Assembly: GCA_946482595.1 (NCBI GenBank)
Contig: CAMLSD010000125.1
Coordinates: 1 to 11,972 of the forward strand
Length of the DNA: 11,972 nucleotides
Direction: 5' to 3'
DNA from: an uncultured Comamonadaceae bacterium
Lineage (GTDB): Bacteria > Pseudomonadota > Gammaproteobacteria > Burkholderiales > Burkholderiaceae
The notes under the pieces are model-generated. The model was not told where the DNA came from. It did no database searches and was given only the letters and a program-made list of their open reading frames with translations. The position numbers were made by a program, and so were the translations under genes. Below, piece by piece: positions 1 to 8,322 of this stretch; position 1 is the first letter of the stretch, and each line of letters opens with the position of its first letter.

Positions 1-54
1 ATTGCCCGGGGGGCGGGCCGGGGGGGGGTTTGATTGTGCTGTTTTTGGGGGTGT

Positions 55-73
55 GGGGGGGGGGGGGGGGGGG
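55..73. repeat. Homopolymer run of 19 G
   Basis: Nineteen consecutive G residues are read directly, with a nine-G run at 20-28 and further short G runs nearby. On the + strand this could form a G-quadruplex. Such tracts also change length by polymerase slippage and are a frequent source of sequencing or assembly error, so the exact count is unreliable. No gene starts close enough for an obvious phase-variation role. The complementary C-rich strand weakly resembles the C-rich tail of the neighbouring repeat units, so the tract may be a degenerate repeat tail. Confidence 0.8.
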
Positions 74-84
74 TGGGAGGCCGC

Positions 85-126
85 ACCCTCTCCCCAACCC
101 TCTCCCTGGGAGGGAGAGGGGGCAAT
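85..126 (-). repeat. REP-like hairpin repeat, inverted copy A
   Basis: The reverse complement of these 42 bases is identical to 234-275. The unit contains a perfect stem: CCCTCTCCCT (98-107), a three-base loop, then AGGGAGAGGG (111-120). Short palindromic units of this kind are dispersed in intergenic DNA of many Proteobacteria, and pairs in opposite orientation resemble REPINs mobilised by RAYT transposases. No transposase gene is visible here. The match to the right-hand copy continues inward with mismatches to about 148. Confidence 0.85.
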
Positions 127-143
127 GCGCACGGCGGGGTACT

Positions 144-202
144 CCCTCTCCCTCCCAGGGAGAGGGCCGGGGAGAGGGTTGAGCGCCCCACCCACCTCAC
201 CC
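144..202 (+). repeat. REP-like hairpin repeat, direct copy B
   Basis: This 59-base unit matches 240-298 with three differences (167, 168 and 180). It has the same perfect 10-bp stem (144-153 with 157-166) around a CCC loop, followed by a second GGGGAGAGGG block and a C-rich tail containing GAGCGCCCCACCCACC. It lies between the two arms of the larger inverted repeat formed by copies A and C. Confidence 0.85.
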
Positions 203-233
203 TCCGAGCGAGAGGGCGTACCCCGCGGTGTGT

Positions 234-298
234 ATTGCCCCCTCTCCCTCCCAGGGAGAGGGTTGGGGAGAGGGTCGAGCGCCCCACCCACCTCACCC
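234..298 (+). repeat. REP-like hairpin repeat, direct copy C
   Basis: This is the third copy of the unit. Positions 234-275 are the perfect inverted partner of 85-126, and 240-298 is a direct near-copy of 144-202. The stem is 240-249 with 253-262. The tail ends just before the candidate Fur box at 311, so the repeat cluster directly abuts the control region of the iron genes. A folded copy here could act as a terminator or transcript stabiliser for an upstream gene, but there is no T tract. Confidence 0.85.
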
Positions 299-310
299 TT
301 CCATCACCCA

Positions 311-329
311 ATCAAGAACGATTCGCATT
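311..329. promoter_or_regulatory. Candidate Fur box
   Basis: The - strand of these 19 bases reads AATGCGAATCGTTCTTGAT. By hand alignment it agrees at 14 of 19 positions with AATGAGAATCATTCTCATT, a form of the classic Fur operator. It lies in the only AT-richer patch upstream of a siderophore receptor gene, just before a possible -10 element, so iron-dependent repression is plausible. The fit is imperfect in the right half-site, no matrix score was computed, and the 243-nt distance to the start codon implies a long leader. Confidence 0.5.
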
Positions 330-340
330 AGTGTTAACAT
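312..340 (+). promoter_or_regulatory. Possible sigma70 promoter of the iron cassette
   Basis: TAACAT at 335-340 resembles a -10 element. Seventeen bases upstream, TCAAGA (312-317) is only a poor -35 match and lies inside the candidate Fur box, which would allow repression by occlusion. An 8-bp palindrome, TGTTAACA (332-339), overlaps the -10 and could instead be part of an operator. Transcription would start near 347. The low GC of this patch compared with its surroundings is the main support. Confidence 0.35.
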
Positions 341-347
341 GTAAGCC

Positions 348-376
348 GATGCACAAGCCCCCCCAGGCCGTGCATC
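348..376 (+). other. Leader inverted repeat (7-bp stem)
   Basis: GATGCAC (348-354) and GTGCATC (370-376) are perfect inverted arms around a 15-base C-rich loop. If transcription starts near 347, this stem would sit at the very 5' end of the mRNA, where it could protect the transcript or affect early elongation. It does not match a riboswitch I recognise. Confidence 0.45.
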
Positions 377-572
377 CGCCCGCCCGAAGCCAGCCACCGC
401 CAGCCTTCGCACGTCACCCGCCCTGATCGCCAGGGAGGCCCGCATGTGCGCCGCGGTGCCCGTCGCCCCCCACCGAACGCCCGACGTCTCGTCGACCCCT
501 GCCCGTCAGCTTGCGGCGGCGCCGGGCCTGCGGTGAGGGAATGTCCGCCTGACTTCGCCCTGCTCAAACCAC

Positions 573-2675
573 ATGGTCCGCTCGCCCTCCCGTTGCCCCA
601 TCGCCCTGGCCGCCTTGCTTGCCATGGCCCATGCCCATGCCGCCGATGAACCCGGCACCGCCCCGGCCATGCTGCCGGCCGTCACCGTCAAGGCCACACG
701 CGATGCGCCGGCCGACCCGCTGGTGACGCAGACCCGTTCCACCACGGTCGGCAAGAGTGCGGTGCCCATCCAGGACACGCCGTTCTCGATGTCCGTGGTC
801 GACGTCGAACAGATCCGCGAGACCGGTGCCCGCAACGTGCAGGACGCGCTGTCGTACAGCGCCGGTGTTTACGCCGGGCGCTATGGCTTCGACACCCGCG
901 GCGACTGGGCGGCCATCCGGGGCCTGTCGCCCTCGATCTATCAGGACGGCCTGCGCAGCAGCTTCGGCTTCTACAACAACGTGCGGCCCGAGCTGTACAC
1001 GCTGTCGGCGGTGGAAGTGCTCAAGGGCCCGTCCTCGGTGCTGTATGGCCAGGCCGAGCTGGGCGGGATCGTCAACGTGGTCAGCAAGCGGCCGCAGGCC
1101 ACGGCTGCGCGTGAGGTCGAGCTGCAGCTGGGCTCGTACAACCGCAAGCAGCTGGGCGTGGACCTCACCGGGCCGCTGAGTGCCGACGGCACCTGGCTGT
1201 ACCGGCTGGTCGCACTGGGCCGCGACAGCGACACGCAGGTCGACCACGTCAATGACGACGCCCGCCTGATCATGCCTTCGGTGAGCTGGGAGCCGGTGGC
1301 CGGCACGCGGCTGACGGCGCTGTTCGCTCACCAGAGCAACCACAGCAAGGTGTCGTCGCAGTTCCTGCCGTCCAAGGGCACGCTCGATCCCGCCCCGCTG
1401 GGCCGCATCCCGAGCAGCCGGTTTGCCGGTGAACCCGACTGGGACCGCTACGACACGCGCAAGAACGAGTTCACCCTGATGCTCGACCAGCGCCTGAGTT
1501 CGTCGTGGAAGCTCGCCGCCAGCGTGCGCAAGACCCACTCGGCCAGCCTCACGCGCGAGATCTACACCAGCGTGGGCCCCATCCCGGACGATGCCGGCAA
1601 CATCTCGCGCACGGTGCACGCCGCTGACCGCAAGACCGACGTGCTGGCGGCCGACGTGCGGCTGGAGGGGGCTTTGACGCTGGGCCCGACGCGGCACCAG
1701 CTGGCCGTGGGCCTGGATCACCAGGACGCCTTCTGGGAGGAGTACAACTACTTCAGCCAGTCCGGCGTGGGCAGCTTCAACGTCTACCACCCGGTCTACG
1801 GCAACGTCGGCACGCTCGATCTGTCGGCATTGCCGCTGGCCGACCGGCCTGACAACAAGATCGTCCAGACCGGCCTGTATGCGATGGACCACATCACCTG
1901 GGGGCCGTGGGTCGGTTCGCTGGCGCTGCGGCACGACCGCGCCCGCAACCAGGTGCTCAACCTCACCACACCCGACACCGTGGTGCGCAACTCGGCCACC
2001 ACCGGGCGGGTGGGCGTGATGTATCGCTTTGGCCTGGGCGTGTCGCCCTATGTGAGCTACTCGAACGCCTTCGTGCCCAATCTGGGCACCGACGGCACCG
2101 CGGCCGCGAGCTACCTGAAGCCGACCACCGGCACGCAGAAGGAGGTTGGCGTCAAGTACCTGTCGATCGACGGCAACACCTCGGTCAATGTGGCGTGGTT
2201 CGACATCGAGCAGAAGAACCGGGTGGTCGACGGCGACACCCCCGGCGGGCGTGAACAGGTGGGCGCCACGACCGACGGTTTCGAGCTGGAGGTGCGCCAC
2301 CGCATGGCCGCACTGGAGCTGATGGCCAACTATGCCCAGATCGATGCGGTCAATGCCGTCACAGGCAAGCGGCTGAGCTCGATCGCCGAAAAGACGGCGT
2401 CGGGCTGGGCGCAGTACCGCTTTGGCGCCGGCTGGCGCGTGGGCCTGGGGGTGCGTCACATCGGCAACGTCACCGGCAATGCCGGCGTGCCGGTCGTGCC
2501 CTCGGTCACGCTGTTCGACGTGATGGCCGGCTACACGACCGGGCCGTGGGACTTCCGCTTTGACGTGAAGAACGTGGCCGACAAGCAGTATGTGTCCTGG
2601 TGCCGTGGCCTGAACCAGGACTGCGGCTATGGCGACCGGCTCAACGCGTCGCTGACCGCGCGCTATCGCTTCTGA
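573..2675 (+). CDS. TonB-dependent siderophore receptor
   Basis: This 700-residue outer-membrane receptor should import a ferric siderophore, powered by TonB-ExbB-ExbD. A signal peptide covers residues 1-23, with likely cleavage after AHA. A TonB-box-like stretch, LPAVTVKA, lies at 34-41. The plug domain (about 60-172) contains VEVLKGPSSVLYGQAELGG near 147-165, typical of siderophore receptors. The rest is beta-barrel ending in a terminal Phe. Cys677 and Cys684 near the C terminus sit where FhuA-type receptors carry a disulfide. There is no FecA-like N-terminal signalling domain, so no direct control of a sigma/anti-sigma pair is expected. The start is firm: an in-frame stop lies at 534-536, and 573 is the first usable start codon after it, though no clear Shine-Dalgarno sequence is seen. 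It is the first gene of the cassette. The exact siderophore cannot be told; a hydroxamate is a guess from the FhuA-like C terminus. Confidence 0.93.
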   Translation: MVRSPSRCPIALAALLAMAHAHAADEPGTAPAMLPAVTVKATRDAPADPLVTQTRSTTVGKSAVPIQDTPFSMSVVDVEQIRETGARNVQDALSYSAGVYAGRYGFDTRGDWAAIRGLSPSIYQDGLRSSFGFYNNVRPELYTLSAVEVLKGPSSVLYGQAELGGIVNVVSKRPQATAAREVELQLGSYNRKQLGVDLTGPLSADGTWLYRLVALGRDSDTQVDHVNDDARLIMPSVSWEPVAGTRLTALFAHQSNHSKVSSQFLPSKGTLDPAPLGRIPSSRFAGEPDWDRYDTRKNEFTLMLDQRLSSSWKLAASVRKTHSASLTREIYTSVGPIPDDAGNISRTVHAADRKTDVLAADVRLEGALTLGPTRHQLAVGLDHQDAFWEEYNYFSQSGVGSFNVYHPVYGNVGTLDLSALPLADRPDNKIVQTGLYAMDHITWGPWVGSLALRHDRARNQVLNLTTPDTVVRNSATTGRVGVMYRFGLGVSPYVSYSNAFVPNLGTDGTAAASYLKPTTGTQKEVGVKYLSIDGNTSVNVAWFDIEQKNRVVDGDTPGGREQVGATTDGFELEVRHRMAALELMANYAQIDAVNAVTGKRLSSIAEKTASGWAQYRFGAGWRVGLGVRHIGNVTGNAGVPVVPSVTLFDVMAGYTTGPWDFRFDVKNVADKQYVSWCRGLNQDCGYGDRLNASLTARYRF

Positions 2676-2681
2676 CGCACC

Positions 2682-2990
2682 ATGGCGGCGGTGGCCCCCT
2701 CGATGCACTGGCGTGACCGCCTGGGTGTGGCGTCACGTGTCGTGGCGGCCGCCCTCGGCGGTTATGTGCTGTCGGCGCTGGTGGCCACGGTGCTGGCCAT
2801 CCACCTGCCTGGCGGGCGGGCCGAAGCGGCCGTCACCGGCATGCTGGTGTCGTTCTGGATCTACGCGCTGGCGGTGATGTGGGTGTTTGCCGTGCGCAGC
2901 GCCGCCCGGGCCTGGCTGGGGCTGCTGCTGGCCGGCGCGCCGCTGGCCGTGCTGGTGCTGCTGCACCTGGCGCGGCGCCCTCCGGTCTGA
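2682..2990 (+). CDS. DUF3649 family small membrane protein
   Basis: This 102-residue protein has three predicted membrane helices (about 19-42, 49-71 and 78-97). Residues Gly26-Gly27-Tyr28 lie in helix 1, and helix 2 contains SFWIYALAVMW. The pattern and position match the DUF3649 family, commonly annotated as an iron uptake protein because it sits beside siderophore receptors and PepSY proteins. The biochemical role is unknown. It starts 6 nt after the receptor stop codon and has no obvious Shine-Dalgarno sequence, so translation is probably coupled. A second in-frame ATG at 2703 would remove seven residues and leave the helices intact. Assignment to the family is from recall of sequence and context. 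Confidence 0.85.
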   Translation: MAAVAPSMHWRDRLGVASRVVAAALGGYVLSALVATVLAIHLPGGRAEAAVTGMLVSFWIYALAVMWVFAVRSAARAWLGLLLAGAPLAVLVLLHLARRPPV

Positions 2991-2994
2991 AGGA
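2990..2994 (+). promoter_or_regulatory. Ribosome binding site of the PepSY gene
   Basis: AAGGA lies 6 bases upstream of the ATG at 3001 and overlaps the stop codon of the preceding gene. It fixes the start of the PepSY gene at 3001 rather than at upstream in-frame codons that would overlap the DUF3649 gene. Confidence 0.75.
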
Positions 2995-3000
2995 AACGCA

Positions 3001-4662
3001 ATGAAGGACGGCCTGCGCCAGTCGATGAGCTGGCTCCACACCTACAGCGGCCTGCTGGTCGGCTGGGTGCTGTTCATGATGTTCGCGGCGGGGACGGCCT
3101 CGTACTTCCGCGACGAGATCACCTTCTGGATGAAACCGGAGCAGCACCGCGTGGGCCTGGAGCCGTTGCCTGCGCCTGAGGTCGCGGCGCGTGCCGTGGC
3201 GCAACTGGCCCGGCAGGCACCCGGCAGCGCCCGCTGGACGATCACGCTGCCGACCGAGCGCGAGCCCGGCGTGCGGGTGTCGTGGATCCGCAAGCCGCCG
3301 GCCGCCGGCCAGAGCGAACCGCCGCCGCCCGAAGGCGTGAGCCGCCGCGGCCGCTTCGACAACGCCGTGCTCGACCCGGCCACCGGCGAGGTGCTCGCCG
3401 CCGCCCGCGACACCCAGGGGGGCAATTTCTTCTACCGGCTGCACTTCGACCTGCACTACATGCCGGCGCTGTGGGCCCGCTGGATCGTCGGGGTGTGCGC
3501 GATGTTCATGCTCGTGGCCCTGCTCACCGGGGTGGTCACCCACCGCCGCATCCTGGTCGACTTCTTCACCTTCCGGCCGCGCAAGGGCCAGCGCAGCTGG
3601 CTGGACGCCCACAACGCCGTGGGCGTGCTGGCGCTGCCCTATCACCTGATGATCACCTACACGGGGCTTGTGACGCTGATGCTGCTGTACATGCCGTGGG
3701 GGCCACAGGTGAGCTACCGCGGCGATCAGCGGGCCTTTGCGGCCGAGGTCTTTCCGGCCGGGGTGGCGCGCGACGCCCGCGCCAGCGGCATCCCCGCCCC
3801 GCTGGCCGACGTGGCCGCCGTGATGGCCGCGGCCCAGGCAAACTGGGGCGAGGGCATGGTCGGGCGCATCACGATCAGCCACCCGGGTGACGCGGCCGCG
3901 AGCATCGTGGTGTCGCGCCGCGAGGGCCGCGACATGGCGTCGGCTCAGCCGTCGATGCATTTCAGCGGCACGAGCGGGGCGCTGCTGTCGGTGGCGGGCG
4001 AGGCCCCGGGCCCGGCGCTGGAGACCCGCAGCGTGCTGTATGGCCTGCACATGGGCCGCTTCAGCAACCCGCTGCTGCGCGGGCTGTTTTTCCTCTGCGG
4101 GCTGGCGGGCTGCGCCATGGTGGCCACCGGCCTGGTGCTGTGGGCCGTGAAGGCGCGCGACAAACACCTGCGGGCCGTGCGGCGCGGCCAGGCCGCGCCG
4201 GCCCGGGCGCTGCGTCTGGTGGAAGGGCTCAACCTGGCGGCGATCGCCGGCCTGCCGATGGCGATGGCGGCGTTCTTCTGGGGCAACCGGCTGCTGCCGC
4301 TCGACATGGCCGCGCGCGCCCAGACCGAGATCCACCTGTTTTTTGCCGTCTGGGGGCTGGCCGCCGTGGCGGCGCTGCTGCGCCCCGACCGGCGCATGTG
4401 GCAGGGCCAGCTTGCGCTCGGCGGCCTGCTGTTTGCGCTGGTGCCGGTGCTCAACGCCGTGACGACCGCGACGCACCTGGGCGTGTCGATTCCCGCGGGC
4501 CTGTGGCGTGTGGCCGGGTTTGATCTGGTGTGCCTGGGTCTCGGCCTGGCCTTGCTGGCGGCCGGCGTGCTGGTCGCCCGGCACGGGCCCGCGCGGGCGG
4601 CTCGCGCAGCCAACGCGGCGTCCAGCTCCGGCGCGGGGCCGGTGCAGGTGAACTCCGCATGA
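3001..4662 (+). CDS. PepSY-associated membrane protein, candidate siderophore reductase
   Basis: This 553-residue inner-membrane protein belongs to the PepSY_TM / PiuB-like family (COG3182). About eight helices are visible: 13-36, 160-180, 207-231, 358-383, 410-428, 444-460, 471-489 and 505-526. Large periplasmic segments lie between helices 1-2 and 3-4. Conserved-looking histidines fall in or near helices: His13, His148, His152, His204, His215, His350 and His445. In FoxB of Pseudomonas, a protein of this family, membrane histidines bind heme and the protein is implicated in reductive release of iron from siderophores. A similar role here is inference from family and context. Residues 98-118 form a Pro/Arg-rich, probably flexible stretch. 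The start at 3001 has a good Shine-Dalgarno sequence, and the stop overlaps the next start (ATGA). An alternative is a permease-like helper without redox activity. Confidence 0.88.
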   Translation: MKDGLRQSMSWLHTYSGLLVGWVLFMMFAAGTASYFRDEITFWMKPEQHRVGLEPLPAPEVAARAVAQLARQAPGSARWTITLPTEREPGVRVSWIRKPPAAGQSEPPPPEGVSRRGRFDNAVLDPATGEVLAAARDTQGGNFFYRLHFDLHYMPALWARWIVGVCAMFMLVALLTGVVTHRRILVDFFTFRPRKGQRSWLDAHNAVGVLALPYHLMITYTGLVTLMLLYMPWGPQVSYRGDQRAFAAEVFPAGVARDARASGIPAPLADVAAVMAAAQANWGEGMVGRITISHPGDAAASIVVSRREGRDMASAQPSMHFSGTSGALLSVAGEAPGPALETRSVLYGLHMGRFSNPLLRGLFFLCGLAGCAMVATGLVLWAVKARDKHLRAVRRGQAAPARALRLVEGLNLAAIAGLPMAMAAFFWGNRLLPLDMAARAQTEIHLFFAVWGLAAVAALLRPDRRMWQGQLALGGLLFALVPVLNAVTTATHLGVSIPAGLWRVAGFDLVCLGLGLALLAAGVLVARHGPARAARAANAASSSGAGPVQVNSA

Positions 4663-5009
4663 CGGCGGCGTGGATGGCGCTGGCCGCGGACGTCGTGGCC
4701 GCCTTTGCGCTGGCCTTTGCCGGCTGGGTCGCGTTCAGCCGGACGATGGAGCGCCATGCGCTGCCCGCCGGGCGGCACCGCGGCGTACTGCGCGGCGCCG
4801 GAGCGGCCGGGCTGGTGCTGTCGCTGCTGGCCTGCCGGCAGGCCCAGGGCAGCAGCCAGGGCTGGGTGCTGTGGTGCGGGGTGCTGACCCTCACTGCCAT
4901 GGCGCTGATGCTGGTGCTCACCTACGCGCCCCAGCGTGCCGGCCGGGCCGGCTGGGTGGCTGCCGCGGTGGGTGTGGCTGCCGCGCTGGAGGGCCTGTCC
5001 AGCCCCTGA
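4659..5009 (+). CDS. DUF3325 family small membrane protein
   Basis: This 116-residue protein has three to four hydrophobic helices (about 5-26, 43-58, 69-89 and 95-111). Features include an [17 protein letters not shown] stretch after helix 1 and [16 protein letters not shown] between helices 2 and 3. These match DUF3325, a family usually found as the last gene of receptor/DUF3649/PepSY cassettes. Its function is unknown. The ATG overlaps the stop of the PepSY gene by four bases, and AGGTG (4646-4650) lies 8 bases upstream, so it is almost certainly translated with it. An in-frame extension back to 4530 would overlap the PepSY gene heavily and is unlikely. Confidence 0.85.
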   Translation: MTAAWMALAADVVAAFALAFAGWVAFSRTMERHALPAGRHRGVLRGAGAAGLVLSLLACRQAQGSSQGWVLWCGVLTLTAMALMLVLTYAPQRAGRAGWVAAAVGVAAALEGLSSP

Positions 5010-5010
5010 G

Positions 5011-5043
5011 GGCGCGCGCGCCGCCCCGCCGCACGCCCGGCGG
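5011..5043. terminator. GC-rich palindromes after the iron cassette, possible weak terminator
   Basis: A perfect 12-bp palindrome GGCGCGCGCGCC (5011-5022) is followed by a 6-bp stem, CCGCCG (5026-5031) with CGGCGG (5038-5043), around a six-base loop. Both lie directly after the DUF3325 stop codon. There is no T tract, so this is not a classical intrinsic terminator, and read-through into uvrA is possible. Confidence 0.3.
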
Positions 5044-5049
5044 CGCTGG

Positions 5050-5077
5050 CCCCCTGCTGACAGCGCGTGACAGGGGG
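5050..5077 (+). promoter_or_regulatory. Inverted repeat covering the likely uvrA ribosome binding site
   Basis: CCCCCTG (5050-5056) and CAGGGGG (5071-5077) are perfect 7-bp arms around a 14-base loop. The right arm contains the G-rich tract (5072-5078) that is the best Shine-Dalgarno candidate for the ATG at 5088, nine bases on. Inside lies a direct repeat TGACAG-CGCG-TGACAG (5058-5073) with a 10-bp period. The element could hide the ribosome site in mRNA, or be a protein-binding site in DNA. Confidence 0.45.
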
Positions 5078-5087
5078 GCGATCTATC

Positions 5088-8078
<2,991 letters not shown>

Positions 8079-8115
8079 GCGGCGGGTGGTTGTCCCGTCG
8101 CGCTGCGCCGGGCGG

Positions 8116-8145
8116 GGTGCGGCGAGGTGCAGCGAGGCGCGGCGC
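8116..8145. repeat. Imperfect 10-bp tandem repeat
   Basis: Three head-to-tail copies are seen: GGTGCGGCGA, GGTGCAGCGA and GGCGCGGCGC. They lie in the 244-nt gap between uvrA and the protease gene. Direct reading shows one change between copies 1 and 2 and more in copy 3. No function is apparent; slippage in GC-rich spacer DNA is the simplest explanation. Confidence 0.55.
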
Positions 8146-8182
8146 AGGTGCGGGGCTCAGGTGCGTTACCCCAGGTTGCACA

Positions 8183-8210
8183 TGACCCCTCTTTCGTGGG
8201 GGGTGGGTCA
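8183..8210. other. Inverted repeat in the uvrA-protease gap
   Basis: TGACCC (8183-8188) and GGGTCA (8205-8210) are perfect 6-bp arms around 16 bases. An alternative inner pairing is ACCCC (8185-8189) with GGGGT (8200-8204). It has no T tract, so it is a poor terminator. It may be an operator upstream of the protease promoter or a transcript-end structure for uvrA. Confidence 0.3.
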
Positions 8211-8267
8211 GCAGCCGGAGCGTCGAGAATGCCCGGCATGCGACGCCTCACCGGGCTGCGACCGCGC

Positions 8268-8297
8268 TTGCCGGCCGGGCGTTGCAGGCACTACATT
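8268..8297 (+). promoter_or_regulatory. Possible sigma70 promoter of the protease gene
   Basis: TTGCCG (8268-8273) and TACATT (8292-8297) are spaced by 18 bases and resemble -35 and -10 elements. Transcription would start near 8304, leaving a leader of only about 20 bases before the ATG at 8323. No clear Shine-Dalgarno sequence is present in that leader, so translation may rely on a weak or non-canonical site. This is a pattern match in GC-rich DNA and could be chance. Confidence 0.35.
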
Positions 8298-8322
8298 GAC
8301 CTGCCACTGCCGAGTTCCCCCC

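Larger units (their letters stand above)
1..572. other. Non-coding region upstream of the iron cassette
   Basis: No convincing gene was found in these 572 bases. Open frames exist on both strands, but they translate into Gly/Pro/Arg-rich low-complexity sequence that follows the repeats. The region holds G-rich tracts (20-28 and 55-73), three copies of a hairpin repeat (about 85-298), an AT-richer patch with a candidate Fur box and -10 element (311-340), and a GC-rich leader (about 347-572) with small inverted repeats (348-376 and 482-494). The gene to the left lies outside the window. Confidence 0.75.

Noticed and set aside
1..7. A fourth copy of the hairpin repeat starting at the window edge (ATTGCCC)
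   Set aside because: Only seven bases match the start of the unit, and the following G-rich sequence does not continue the match.
2..426. Short + strand open frames in the first 430 bases
   Set aside because: They are translations of G-rich tracts and hairpin repeats, with repeated SLPGRG-like or LPPRER-like phrases.
341..572. A cobalamin riboswitch in the receptor leader
   Set aside because: The leader length fits, but I could not find a B12 box or the conserved core, and the downstream genes indicate iron rather than cobalamin uptake.
446..649. A 67-residue + strand open frame before and overlapping the receptor gene
   Set aside because: It is low-complexity Pro/Arg/Ala sequence that overlaps the receptor signal peptide in another frame, with no ribosome site or motif.
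564..2708. A 714-residue open frame on the - strand opposite the receptor gene
   Set aside because: It is rich in His, Gly, Arg and Ala with no recognisable domain, and covers the receptor almost exactly. This is the expected shadow of a GC-rich gene.
5055..5073. A LexA (SOS) box in front of uvrA
   Set aside because: ACAG occurs twice, but CTGT is not at the required distance from either. The pattern is better described as a direct TGACAG repeat.
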